From assembly GCA_002336935.1 (NCBI GenBank), contig DDEW01000019.1, positions 36,406 through 56,353 of the forward strand: 19,948 nucleotides of DNA, written 5' to 3'. The notes under the pieces were generated by a model. That model was given only the letters and a program-made list of their open reading frames with translations. It did not search any database and was not told the origin of the DNA. This document shows positions 1 to 7,791 of the stretch, one piece after another. The translations under genes and the position numbers were made by a program. The DNA is from Candidatus Saccharibacteria bacterium UBA1944 (lineage in GTDB: Bacteria > Patescibacteriota > Saccharimonadia > Saccharimonadales > Saccharimonadaceae). Position 1 is the first letter of the stretch. Each line of letters begins with the position of its first letter.

Positions 1-894
1 AAAAAAGCGACCGCCAAAAAGCCGGCCGCAGCCAAAACTACCGTTCGCACGGTTGCAAAACCTGCACCTAAAACTGTCGCGCGACCCGTTGCTACACCAG
101 TTGTTCGCAACTCCGCAGCTTCGTCTCTGCCTAGCAATATCGTCAATATCGTCTTTGCAGAACTCGCCGGTACATTCGTACTGACACTCGTTGCGCTACT
201 TACATTTAAAGAAACAGGTGCCCTGTACGTCGGGCTCGCATTGACCGTGCTTGTCCTTGCCATCGGCGCAGTTTCGGGCTCGCATGTTAACCCAGCTGTT
301 ACCTTTGGTCTTTGGGCAATGCGTCGCCTCAAGTCAATTCTCGTACCTTTCTACTGGGGTGCTCAATTCCTTGGTGCAATGCTCGCCGTTATCGTTATCA
401 ACGCTGTCACCGGTGATTGGCTCAAGGGCGGTACCTACAACCTCAACTTTGACCATATCTGGACAATGGACTGGTCAATCTTTGGTGTTGAGCTTGTCGC
501 AACTGCCGTCTTCATGTTCGGCCTTGCTGCAGCTACAAGCCGCCGAGAACTCAGTGTTGGTGCCCGCGCTTTTGGCGTTGGTCTTTCACTCATGGCAGGC
601 CTATTAGTTGGTAGCAGCTTGCTTGCTAATGTTCAGGCATCCTACGATACAAGTAAATGGGCAAGCGTAAAAGACGTTCAACACGGTTACCGAGTAAAGA
701 GTGTCGCCGCCAACCCAGCAGTTGCGCTTGCTTCAGTCGAAGCAACCGACAGCAGCTTGACTGGTCAGCGTGCAGACAAAACTGAAAAGCAATATAGTCG
801 CTTTACGAGCGAAGTAGTGCTTGGTACCTTGCTTGGTGCTGCACTTGGTGGTAACCTTTACCTCCTCGTCGCTGGCGCTCGTCGCAACGACTAA
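1..894 (+). CDS. Aquaporin-like MIP family channel (5' end outside window)
   Basis: Membrane channel for water or small neutral solutes. The frame is open from base 1, so the start lies upstream. The first ~45 visible residues are a soluble tail rich in Lys, Ala and Pro, then come six hydrophobic segments. The first NPA box is canonical (SGSHVNPAVTFG, Asn codon at 289). The second is NPAVALAS (Asn codon at 712): the Arg that normally follows the second NPA in the selectivity filter is Val here. About 30 polar residues separate helix 5 from the second NPA and about 25 separate that NPA from helix 6 (TLLGAALGGNLYLL), longer than usual. The family call is firm from the first NPA, helix order and helix 6; water, glycerol or another substrate cannot be assigned. 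It ends at a strong hairpin. Confidence 0.85.
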   Translation, partial: KKATAKKPAAAKTTVRTVAKPAPKTVARPVATPVVRNSAASSLPSNIVNIVFAELAGTFVLTLVALLTFKETGALYVGLALTVLVLAIGAVSGSHVNPAVTFGLWAMRRLKSILVPFYWGAQFLGAMLAVIVINAVTGDWLKGGTYNLNFDHIWTMDWSIFGVELVATAVFMFGLAAATSRRELSVGARAFGVGLSLMAGLLVGSSLLANVQASYDTSKWASVKDVQHGYRVKSVAANPAVALASVEATDSSLTGQRADKTEKQYSRFTSEVVLGTLLGAALGGNLYLLVAGARRND

Positions 895-912
895 TCAATA
901 GAACATTACTAA

Positions 913-942
913 AAATACCCCGCACATTGGAGCGGGGTATTT
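913..942. terminator. Bidirectional intrinsic terminator between aquaporin gene and rmuC
   Basis: An 11-bp perfect stem (AAATACCCCGC with its complement) around an 8-nt loop. T-rich sequence follows on the + strand and a matching A-run precedes it, so it can end transcripts arriving from both convergent genes. Confidence 0.85.
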
Positions 943-951
943 ATTTGGCTA

Positions 952-2025
952 CTATTCGTCAGTACGTGGTTTATCAATCAAGAGCGGCTCAACGCTCGGG
1001 TCATTCCCCGCAATTTTCACCACATCTTTATCTACCTTGCCAAGTTCCTTGTGGGCTGCGTTGTAGTGGTTAACCGTCGTGCCAAGTGCGGCACCGAGCT
1101 TCTTCATATACTCATCAAATTTACCAATATGCTGACCAAGCTTTCCCACGCGTACTTGTATATCCTTGGCTTGCTCTTCAATCTGTAGGCTGCGCAGCCC
1201 CTGCAAAACGGTTTGCAGATACGCCATAAAGCTCGTAGGGCTTGTGATAATTACGCGCTTCTCACGAAACGCATATTCTATCAGATCACGAGAGCTCCCT
1301 CCGTTGCCCACATTGTTAATAAGTAGGTCATAATAAAGCGATTCACTGGGGATAAACATAAATGCAAAGTCCATCGTCTTCTCACTTGGACGAATGTATT
1401 TGCTTGTTTCGTCTATACGCCCCTTCAAATCAGCCTTCACCTTCAACAACAATTTATCCCGCTCTTCACCACTAGCTTCAATCATACGATTATAATTTTC
1501 AAGCGAAAACTTGCTATCAATTGGCAGTATTTGCCCTTTATCAAGGAATATCACTGCATCGGCAATTTCTCCATTACTAAATTTGTACTGCAGTTGAAAC
1601 TGCCCAGGTGGTAAGGTATTTTCTAATACACTTGTGAGGTAGAACTCACCAAACACGCCGCGTTGCTTAGGATTCTGCAATACATTTTGCAGCGTCTTTA
1701 GTTCGTCTGCGACATCCACAACCCGCCGATTCGTTTCGTCTAGCTTTGCAAGCCGCTGTGTGACATCGGCGACGAGTTTAGCACTTTCGGTCAATTGCCG
1801 TTGAACCGACTGTTGTACTCCCCGGTTGTTTTGATCAAGCTTATCACCCATCGTCTGCTGAAGGCTTGCGATGTTTCTCGTCAATTCCGTCACGTCCGCT
1901 TTCATCATTTCAACGGCATTTTGGTTCTTTAGTTCATCAAATCGCCGCATGACCACATACAATACAGCCCCCAATCCCGCGACAACAACTAATAAAATAA
2001 TGAGTAGGGTTTGTTCCATACTCAT
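952..2025 (-). CDS. rmuC: RmuC family protein (DNA recombination, nuclease-like)
   Basis: RmuC limits inversions and recombination at short repeats in E. coli; the family carries a PD-(D/E)XK-like nuclease fold. The 357-residue product has an N-terminal membrane helix (about residues 5-25), a long heptad-like coiled coil to about 115, then the RmuC domain with its typical blocks GVFGEFYLTSVLENTLPPGQ, PIDSKFSLENY and GLRSLQIEEQAKDIQVRVGK. Length is at the short end for the family. It is the last gene of the nrdD operon, 22 bp after the preceding stop. No Shine-Dalgarno sequence precedes it; instead TATAAT (2027-2032) lies just before ATG AGT ATG, so an extra leaderless transcript starting at the second ATG (2019) is possible. 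Confidence 0.88.
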   Translation of the reverse strand: MSMEQTLLIILLVVVAGLGAVLYVVMRRFDELKNQNAVEMMKADVTELTRNIASLQQTMGDKLDQNNRGVQQSVQRQLTESAKLVADVTQRLAKLDETNRRVVDVADELKTLQNVLQNPKQRGVFGEFYLTSVLENTLPPGQFQLQYKFSNGEIADAVIFLDKGQILPIDSKFSLENYNRMIEASGEERDKLLLKVKADLKGRIDETSKYIRPSEKTMDFAFMFIPSESLYYDLLINNVGNGGSSRDLIEYAFREKRVIITSPTSFMAYLQTVLQGLRSLQIEEQAKDIQVRVGKLGQHIGKFDEYMKKLGAALGTTVNHYNAAHKELGKVDKDVVKIAGNDPSVEPLLIDKPRTDE

Positions 2026-2047
2026 TATTATACGTCTATCAAATTAC

Positions 2048-2545
2048 TTATGCTACCATTACCCAGCGTACAATTACTACCATCACGATAGTAATTACCA
2101 ATGCAAGAATAAATGAACGGATACGACTAATCCAGGCAAACAGACCATAGGTGATACCAAACAACAATCCGAATACCAGTAATGCCCAATACCATGCCAA
2201 ACCGCCAACAAGGCTGTGTAACCCCCACAGGGCTGCGGTTGCTGCCAGCACAATAAGCAGCGGTCGATACACCCGTAGCCGAGCAAGTGCCACTACACCA
2301 GCAATCGCAGCAATGACCATGGCAACAATCATCGCGTAGTTAGGAGCCTGCGCGCAATCTGTCATTGACTGTGGGCGGCAAAGTACTGCGCCAAATACGA
2401 ACTTATTCATCAAAAATGCCACAATCGCAACCAGTAGCCCTACACCAATACCACATACGAGCGTGCTCACAAAATCGCGCAAAGGCATACTGACTAATGG
2501 CGAAACCCTCGTTGTCACCGGCTCTTCAACAACTTCCTTATTCAT
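2048..2545 (-). CDS. Hypothetical multi-pass membrane protein
   Basis: I do not recognise a family. The 165 residues begin with a ~22-residue soluble acidic/polar segment, followed by about five hydrophobic helices (roughly 28-50, 68-87, 93-111, 114-138, 143-163). Two cysteines lie in the loop between helices 1 and 2 (VLCRPQSMTDCAQ) and could form a disulfide if that loop is outside the cell. The start is supported by AGGAG eight bases upstream. It sits 33 bp after the PAP2 stop and 22 bp before rmuC, so it is co-transcribed with both. Confidence 0.7.
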   Translation of the reverse strand: MNKEVVEEPVTTRVSPLVSMPLRDFVSTLVCGIGVGLLVAIVAFLMNKFVFGAVLCRPQSMTDCAQAPNYAMIVAMVIAAIAGVVALARLRVYRPLLIVLAATAALWGLHSLVGGLAWYWALLVFGLLFGITYGLFAWISRIRSFILALVITIVMVVIVRWVMVA

Positions 2546-2578
2546 ACTGTAACTCCTGTACTATTTAGTAGTATTTTA

Positions 2579-3076
2579 CTACTTTTTTGCATTCTTGGCT
2601 ACAATAGATTTTGGTTGCTTTTTAACATGAGCATAGTACCAAACTGTACCAAGCGCTGCAATCGCGATTCCACCAGCTACATCAAGTGGTGTATGTACAT
2701 AGGCAAGCACTCGACCAACCGCCACAAGAAGCGTCATAACGCCCACTATTATCGTCAATGGCTTATTCTTTGTAGCAAACCACACGGCAAACACCAAAAA
2801 GGCCGCAAACAACGCATGATCGCTAGGAAAGCCGGGATTGTTTAAGTATGCTGCACCTGGATCAATTCCCATTTGTTCAAAGGGGCGCATTTTTTCAGGT
2901 TGCCATAGGGCACCGATAAACTTCGCCAACACATATGAGGTTATCCCCGCCATAAATACACGAGTATACATATCATATTTTACCGTGCGCGGCACTTTCC
3001 ATAGCAGCGCGTACGCCGCCACAAGCACAATCGGTACCATCATGCCATCAGCTAGTAGTTTAATTGCAGTCTGCAT
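2579..3076 (-). CDS. PAP2-family membrane phosphatase (undecaprenyl-diphosphatase-like)
   Basis: Integral membrane acid phosphatase; the family removes phosphate from lipid phosphates, including undecaprenyl diphosphate used in cell-wall synthesis. The 165-residue protein has the three PAP2 signatures in order: an RP pair in EKMRPF (64-65; the Lys six residues before it is not conserved), PSDH (84-87) and GR-x5-H-x3-D (R122, H128, D132). About five membrane helices surround them and the C-terminus is a basic tail. AAGGAG stands immediately before the ATG. It follows the Cys-cluster gene by 13 bp. The BcrC-like lipid carrier role is inference; a phosphatidylglycerophosphate or other lipid phosphatase is possible. 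Confidence 0.85.
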   Translation of the reverse strand: MQTAIKLLADGMMVPIVLVAAYALLWKVPRTVKYDMYTRVFMAGITSYVLAKFIGALWQPEKMRPFEQMGIDPGAAYLNNPGFPSDHALFAAFLVFAVWFATKNKPLTIIVGVMTLLVAVGRVLAYVHTPLDVAGGIAIAALGTVWYYAHVKKQPKSIVAKNAKK

Positions 3077-3089
3077 ACTCCTTAGTATA

Positions 3090-3539
3090 CTACTTTTTTG
3101 CGCGAGCGGTTTTGAGTGATCTTACGCTTAGCATCTCGACTACTATATCGGCAAGGGTCTCAGCCATTGTCTCTGCTTTTGGTGTACTCGGAGGTTTGGG
3201 CGGATGCTTGGCTCGTGGCGTGGGCATTGGCTGTTTTGGACGAGGCTGCGGAGCTGGCTTAGGCAACGATACGTGCGAAACAACAGCTCGTGGCGCGGCT
3301 CGAACAATCGGTACTGAATCATCGAGCAATTCCTTCATGTATGACCTTGGTGTGCTACGCTCTTCTGACTCAGAAGCGTTATACGTATCATTCAAACCAG
3401 GAGGGCACTCACCCGTATTCTTTGCGGCGCACAGCGCAGCCATAGGGCACCCCTCACAAAGTGCAACTGCACGGATCGCTAATGGCCGAGCAGTAATATT
3501 GCTCTTTTGATTTTCCCTGGTTAGCAACTTCTCATTCAT
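3090..3539 (-). CDS. Small four-cysteine protein with proline-rich tail
   Basis: No family recognised. The 149-residue protein has a C-x2-C-x5-C-x7-C cluster near the N-terminus (C28, C31, C37, C45, in LCEGCPMAALC and GECPPG) that could bind zinc or an iron-sulfur cluster. A Pro/Lys/Arg-rich low-complexity stretch (about 90-120) and a short amphipathic C-terminal helix follow. Its ATG overlaps the TGA of the flavin reductase gene (ATGA), so translation is probably coupled. Placement directly behind the NAD(P)H:flavin reductase and the radical-SAM activase makes an electron-carrier or metal-binding role attractive, but this is inference. The opposite-strand open frame here is a shadow; the ATGA junction supports this strand. 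Confidence 0.7.
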   Translation of the reverse strand: MNEKLLTRENQKSNITARPLAIRAVALCEGCPMAALCAAKNTGECPPGLNDTYNASESEERSTPRSYMKELLDDSVPIVRAAPRAVVSHVSLPKPAPQPRPKQPMPTPRAKHPPKPPSTPKAETMAETLADIVVEMLSVRSLKTARAKK

Positions 3540-4228
3540 TGTTCAAAAAACGTCTCCGTACTAATTACTTCAGGCGCCACACCATACGTCGTCAGCCCTT
3601 GCCATATCGAACGCACAAAATCTACAGAGCCGCAAATCAGATAGCGTGCATCTTCTGCAGTCCCCCGCACGCAGTCTTTTGCATTGATTCGCCGATGCCT
3701 CACAGCACTTGCAGTAGAATCTTGCGTAACGTGATGCCGCACAGTCAAATTCGTCTTATCGTGGCATAGCTGTTCAATTTCGTGCCAAAAAGGAATATCT
3801 TGGTGTCGCTTGTTGCTATATAGAAGCGTCGTCACCCGGTGCTCAGTTTGTTCATACTCATGCTTGATGATACTCCAAATTGGAGCAATGCCTACGCCAG
3901 CCGCTATACACACCAAAGGTGCTTTCGTATGAGGATTGAAGAAACCATAGGCCTCTGAAACCACGAATATGTCGCCCAACTTTACGCTATGAAGGAGCCC
4001 TGAATACTCACCTACTTTTTTAACAGTAATACTCATAGCTTTTTCGCTAGGGGCACTACTTAAGCTATATGCCTTACCTTCGGGCGTCGAAGTGCCATTA
4101 AAGTACACGGTGATGTATTGCCCAGCTTCGTAGTGCAGCACACCACCCCGTTCAAGCACAAAGTAAATTGTTGCAACATTGTGGCTGTGCGGCTGGACCT
4201 TTGTAACACGCACCCTGTATCGTTTCAT
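3536..4228 (-). CDS. FAD/NAD(P)-binding oxidoreductase, ferredoxin-reductase type
   Basis: Flavoprotein of the ferredoxin-NADP reductase superfamily, moving electrons between NAD(P)H and a one-electron carrier. The 230-residue product has an N-terminal FAD barrel with KAYSLSS (52-58), the equivalent of RxYS, and a C-terminal NAD domain with AAGVGIAPIWS (109-119), a CGS motif and the usual C-terminal E-x-F (TETFFEQ). I chose ATG 4228, one base after the nrdG stop (TAATATG), as a re-initiation start; an in-frame GTG at 4243 overlaps nrdG and adds five residues. Position behind nrdDG suggests it reduces the carrier needed to activate NrdD (inference). No [2Fe-2S] domain is fused to it. Confidence 0.87.
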   Translation of the reverse strand: MKRYRVRVTKVQPHSHNVATIYFVLERGGVLHYEAGQYITVYFNGTSTPEGKAYSLSSAPSEKAMSITVKKVGEYSGLLHSVKLGDIFVVSEAYGFFNPHTKAPLVCIAAGVGIAPIWSIIKHEYEQTEHRVTTLLYSNKRHQDIPFWHEIEQLCHDKTNLTVRHHVTQDSTASAVRHRRINAKDCVRGTAEDARYLICGSVDFVRSIWQGLTTYGVAPEVISTETFFEQ

Positions 4229-4229
4229 A

Positions 4230-4916
4230 TTAGTGGACCACACATTCCTTTACATAGTGCAGCATAATGGTACGTGCTCGCTGCATTTCATCACTAGTCA
4301 AACTCACCGCACCTGCGAACTGCGGGCTCACGCTTCTCCCCTGTGTAACTGCCTGCAAAGCAAACCTATCCGCACCGCTAACCAACTTACCTATGTCTTG
4401 AAAGTCATCCACTGCTAACTGCCCGGCGACAATGGTAGTACGAAACTCATGGGGGATTGTTTTGATGAGCGTAATGCTTTCTTGTATTGCCTGCGTATCA
4501 ACAGGACGAGCAGCAATTTGCTGGTATTTATCTAGTGGACCCTTAATATCCATTGCCACAAAATCCACCAACTTAGTTTTAATGAGCTGCCGAAGCATTA
4601 TTGGGTTTGTACCATTCGTATCAAGCTTAACTCGAAAACCCATCGCTTTAATTTTGGCGATAAATGTTGGCAGATCAGGCTGCATCGTTGGCTCACCACC
4701 GCTTATTGCGACTCCATCAAGCAGACCGCGCCTCGTTTGCAAAAACGCCAATATCTCGTTTTCAGGAATGCTATCAGCGTATTGTTCTGGCAACACTAGC
4801 TCGGGGTTATGGCAATAGCCACAACGCATATTGCAGCCAATAGTGAAGATCGAAGCGACGGCGTAACCCGGGTAATCTACCGTGCTGAACTTAACAATAC
4901 CGCCAATTGCCACCAT
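4230..4916 (-). CDS. nrdG: Anaerobic ribonucleotide reductase activase (radical SAM)
   Basis: Radical S-adenosylmethionine enzyme that makes the glycyl radical on NrdD. The 228-residue product has the cluster motif C-x3-C-x2-C (C28, C32, C35, in GCNMRCGYCHNP) and the SAM-binding ISGGEPT (71-77). The length and the STVDYPG start match the longer NrdG subtype related to pyruvate formate-lyase activases rather than the ~155-residue E. coli form. Its ATG comes one base after the nrdD TAG, and its own stop abuts the next start, so nrdD, nrdG and the reductase form a coupled set. Confidence 0.93.
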   Translation of the reverse strand: MVAIGGIVKFSTVDYPGYAVASIFTIGCNMRCGYCHNPELVLPEQYADSIPENEILAFLQTRRGLLDGVAISGGEPTMQPDLPTFIAKIKAMGFRVKLDTNGTNPIMLRQLIKTKLVDFVAMDIKGPLDKYQQIAARPVDTQAIQESITLIKTIPHEFRTTIVAGQLAVDDFQDIGKLVSGADRFALQAVTQGRSVSPQFAGAVSLTSDEMQRARTIMLHYVKECVVH

Positions 4917-4917
4917 G

Positions 4918-7014
4918 CTACTGCCCTACACGATCGTATGTCTCGCGCATGGCAAACTCAGCTTGCTTGCCCCTATTCCATTGCTCTACTGGTCGAAGGA
5001 AGCCAACTACTCGTGAGTATACTTCGCACACTCCACCACACTGTTCACATGTCCGGTGTTCACCTGCTACGTACCCGTGGTTCTTACATACGCTAAAACT
5101 TGGACTAAACGTGAAATATGGCAATCGATAATTCGTGCATATCTTTTTCACTAGGCTCTTGAGTGTCATCGCGTCAGCCATGCGCTCACCCAAAAAGAAG
5201 TGAATGACCGTACCACCAGTATATTTTGTTTGCAGGGTATCTTGTAACTCCAAAAGTTCAAACAAATCATCAGTGTAATTAACCGGCAGGTGGGTACTAT
5301 TGGTATAAAAAGGATGCTCCACTGCTTTTCCTGCGCCGTTAGCAAAGTGAGCAGTCTCAGGAAAGTCCTGCTTGTCAATTTGTGCTAAACGGTAGGTAGT
5401 ACCCTCTGCTGGGGTTGCTTCTAGGTTATAGTTATTGCCCGTTTCCTGTTGGAATTCAACGAGAGTGTCGCGCATGTAATCGAGCGTTCGCTCTGCAAAC
5501 TCACGACCTTCACTACTTCCAATATCGACGCCAAGTAAGTTCAGGGCCGCTTCGTTCATCCCGATCAAACCGATGGTACTAAAGTGATTCTTCCAGTACT
5601 GGTTAAACCGCTTTTTAATATCGCGTAAGTAGAATTTGGTATACGGATAAAGATTAGCGTCGGTCAGGCGCTCCAGCGTCTTGCGTTTTACCTCAAGGCT
5701 CTCACGGGCTTTTACCATCAAGCGCAATAGCCCCTCGCGAAACTCTTGCTCATTCCTAGACTTTAATGCCAACCGCGGTAAATTGATTGTCACCACACCC
5801 ACACTGCCAGTCATTGGGTTACTGCCAAACAGCCCACCACCACGATATTCGAGCTGGCGGTTATCAATGCGCAACCGGCAACACATACTACGGGCGTCTT
5901 CAGGATCCATGTCACTGTTTACGAAATTGCTAAAGTAGGGAATACCATACTTGGCGCTTGCTTCCCACAGGTTTTCGATGACTGGATTATCCCAGTTAAA
6001 GTCGGCGGTGATGTTATACGTGGGAATTGGAAAGGTAAACACGCGACCATTGGCATCACCCTCACAAAGCACTTCTAGAAGCGCCTTATTCAATATATTC
6101 ATCTCCTTTTGGTGGTCACCATAATTGGTAGCGGCAACTTCACCTCCAATGATCACCGGCATACCAGCCATGTGCTTAGGCGCCTCAAGGTCAAGAGTGA
6201 TGTTAGTGAACGGCGTCTGAAAGCCAACTCGTGTGGGCACATTAACGTTAAAAACAAACTCTTGCAGCGCCTGCTTCACTTCTTTGTAGCTCAGCTTATC
6301 ATACGCAATAAATGGTGCTAGCAATGTATCGAAGTTGCTAAACGCCTGCGCGCCCGCAGCTTCGCCCTGCAACGTGTAAAAAAAGTTCACCACTTGGCCC
6401 AGTGCAGTACGAAAGTGTTTGGCGGGCTTGCTCGCAACTTTGTTCGGCACTCCAGTGAAACCTTCGCGCAATACATCCATTAAGTCCCATCCTACGCAGT
6501 AAACGCTTACCAAATTAAGATCATGGATGTGCATGTCGCCAGATGTATGCAACCGACCTATTTCTGGGCTATATATTTTATTTAACCAATAGGTTTTACT
6601 CACCTCACTACTAATATAGTTGTTAAGGCCCTGCAAGCTATAGTCCATGTTGCTATTTTCGTTGACTCGCCAGTCAAGCCGAGCTAAGTATTGGTCAATC
6701 AGGTCAACGTGCGTACCATCAGCTATTTCACGAATCTTTTTATGCTGATCTCGATAAATAATGTAAGCCTTCGCTGTTGTCTTGTACCTGCTATCCAGCA
6801 AAACCTCCTCAACAATATCTTGAATTTGCTCTACAGACGGAACTTTGACCGCTATCTCTTTTTCGGCACGTGCAATCACCTTCTTAGTCAGACGACTCGC
6901 TTCAACTTCAGCAAACTCACCCGTTTCCAGCCCCGCGCGCTCAATAGCGCTCATAATCTTCCGCTCATGAAACGCCACTACTCGGCCATCACGTTTTTTG
7001 ATTTTGCTGTACAT
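4918..7014 (-). CDS. nrdD: Anaerobic (class III) ribonucleoside-triphosphate reductase
   Basis: Oxygen-sensitive glycyl-radical enzyme that reduces ribonucleotides to deoxyribonucleotides for DNA synthesis. The 698-residue protein begins with an ATP-cone domain (about 1-95, KKRDGRVVAF), the allosteric activity site. Cysteines in SVYCVGWDL and SMCCRLRID fit the active-site positions. The C-terminus carries a four-cysteine zinc site (C643, C656, C659, C663) and the glycyl-radical loop SRVVGFLRP with Gly671. I chose ATG 7014 because GAGGAGG lies 7 bp upstream; an in-frame upstream extension to 7077 is mostly leader. The promoter and an NrdR-box-like palindrome lie 125-175 bp upstream. As no aerobic reductase is visible here, it may be the only one, but that needs the genome. 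Confidence 0.95.
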   Translation of the reverse strand: MYSKIKKRDGRVVAFHERKIMSAIERAGLETGEFAEVEASRLTKKVIARAEKEIAVKVPSVEQIQDIVEEVLLDSRYKTTAKAYIIYRDQHKKIREIADGTHVDLIDQYLARLDWRVNENSNMDYSLQGLNNYISSEVSKTYWLNKIYSPEIGRLHTSGDMHIHDLNLVSVYCVGWDLMDVLREGFTGVPNKVASKPAKHFRTALGQVVNFFYTLQGEAAGAQAFSNFDTLLAPFIAYDKLSYKEVKQALQEFVFNVNVPTRVGFQTPFTNITLDLEAPKHMAGMPVIIGGEVAATNYGDHQKEMNILNKALLEVLCEGDANGRVFTFPIPTYNITADFNWDNPVIENLWEASAKYGIPYFSNFVNSDMDPEDARSMCCRLRIDNRQLEYRGGGLFGSNPMTGSVGVVTINLPRLALKSRNEQEFREGLLRLMVKARESLEVKRKTLERLTDANLYPYTKFYLRDIKKRFNQYWKNHFSTIGLIGMNEAALNLLGVDIGSSEGREFAERTLDYMRDTLVEFQQETGNNYNLEATPAEGTTYRLAQIDKQDFPETAHFANGAGKAVEHPFYTNSTHLPVNYTDDLFELLELQDTLQTKYTGGTVIHFFLGERMADAMTLKSLVKKICTNYRLPYFTFSPSFSVCKNHGYVAGEHRTCEQCGGVCEVYSRVVGFLRPVEQWNRGKQAEFAMRETYDRVGQ

Positions 7015-7137
7015 TGTATCCCTCCTCGAAATTTTGGGCATCAAAAAAGACACAAGCGTGTCGATTAAAGCGCGCAAAGATAGTGTTAGTATTGTTGGTG
7101 TTGTGGTGCTGCACAGCCTCCCGACTGTATGCAGGTG

Positions 7138-7153
7138 GCACTACATGTAGTGC
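7138..7153. promoter_or_regulatory. NrdR-box-like palindromic operator at start of nrdD transcript
   Basis: GCACTACATGTAGTGC is a perfect 16-bp palindrome lying just past the predicted transcription start. Its core CACTA..TAGTG matches the established NrdR box (roughly aCaCwAtATaTwGtgt) at most positions. NrdR, an ATP-cone repressor, usually binds two boxes spaced about three helical turns apart; no good second box is seen at that spacing, so this could also be another dyad-binding repressor. Confidence 0.55.
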
Positions 7154-7161
7154 TTATCCTC

Positions 7162-7190
7162 AATATATTACCTCACCTATAGCGTGTCAA
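7162..7190 (-). promoter_or_regulatory. Promoter of the nrdD operon
   Basis: TTGACA (7185-7190) and TATATT (7162-7167) are separated by exactly 17 bp and direct transcription toward nrdD, with the start near 7155. The leader to the nrdD ATG is about 140 nt. The rest of the 7015-7253 gap holds no convincing gene. Confidence 0.85.
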
Positions 7191-7253
7191 CTCTTGAAAT
7201 TAGCTATTTTTCATATTCTAACACTAGCAATAGCGTAATGCTTATATTGTAAT

Positions 7254-7286
7254 ACACCAGCCCTAGCGTGCCGCTAGGGCTGGTGT
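7254..7286 (-). terminator. Strong hairpin after the small exported protein gene
   Basis: A 14-bp perfect stem (ACACCAGCCCTAGC and its complement) closes a 5-nt loop, 20 bp beyond the stop of the 7306 gene. It has no U-tract on either strand, so it is an intrinsic-like terminator or an mRNA-stabilising hairpin rather than a textbook one. It separates that gene from the nrdD promoter. Confidence 0.6.
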
Positions 7287-7305
7287 GAGTGATTATCATT
7301 TGGTT

Positions 7306-7671
7306 CTAAGCAAATCTCGGTGCTCGGGTCAGAATATACGCATCAATGCGCGTTCGACTCCAGCCCCTTCCGAGCAGTTCATTTCGCAAATACCCAAGCA
7401 GGGCAATGCGAAAGTCTCGCTTGCTATACAAGCCGCAGCTTTGAATAACTTGTTCAAAGGTCATCTTTTTGCTCATTTGTTTGAACTCGTGCGGCGAGAG
7501 GCCGAGTATTTCAGCACGTAATTCGCCCTTTCGATCATGCGTTGCAAGTAGCTTGTCGAACTGCGACTCTCTACGTTTTTTGGGGATGGTGATTTGGCTA
7601 AGGCCAGGAACGGTCGCCGCTACGGCTGTCACTACCAGTAAACTTGCGACTGTTTTTGTCGATAGCTTCAT
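7306..7671 (-). CDS. Small exported protein, unknown function
   Basis: The 121-residue product starts MKLSTK followed by a hydrophobic stretch (residues about 8-24, VASLLVVTAVAATVPG), a typical Sec signal peptide or single membrane anchor. The mature part is strongly basic (ITIPKKRRE, then a C-terminal RTRIDAYILTRAPRFA) and predicted helical, with a single Cys in QSCGLY. I chose ATG 7669-7671 because AGGAG lies 6 bp upstream; the frame is open further upstream but without support. No family recognised. A TATAGT -10-like element stands near 7718-7723 and an inverted repeat shared in part with the nrdD operator lies between it and the start codon. Confidence 0.7.
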   Translation of the reverse strand: MKLSTKTVASLLVVTAVAATVPGLSQITIPKKRRESQFDKLLATHDRKGELRAEILGLSPHEFKQMSKKMTFEQVIQSCGLYSKRDFRIALLGYLRNELLGRGWSRTRIDAYILTRAPRFA

Positions 7672-7694
7672 GTACTTCTCCTTTCTTTTTTTGG

Positions 7695-7713
7695 ATAAGC
7701 ATATAGTGCTTAT
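7695..7713. promoter_or_regulatory. Inverted repeat in leader of the exported-protein gene
   Basis: ATAAGC and GCTTAT flank a 7-bp centre. Read on the minus strand, ATAAGCACTATATG is almost identical to ATAAGCACTACATG at the nrdD transcript start, which suggests a common regulator. It overlaps a second dyad (TAGTGC/GCACTA, 7704-7720), and two tandem decamers (ACGTGAAAAC, ACGTGAAAAG) lie upstream at 7728-7747. Confidence 0.4.
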
Positions 7714-7791
7714 GGCACTACTATACAACGTGAAAACACGTGAAAAGAAAGTAGTTTTTGCAACATATACTATGCTCGTCAAGATAAATGC

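Noticed and set aside
3064..3510. Long + strand open frame opposite the four-cysteine gene
   Set aside because: No ribosome site, composition is a mirror of the Pro/Lys-rich tail, and the minus frame is joined to its neighbour by an ATGA overlap.
7728..7747. Tandem decamer (ACGTGAAAAC/ACGTGAAAAG) as the start of a repeat array or CRISPR
   Set aside because: Only two copies with no spacers; at most a binding site.
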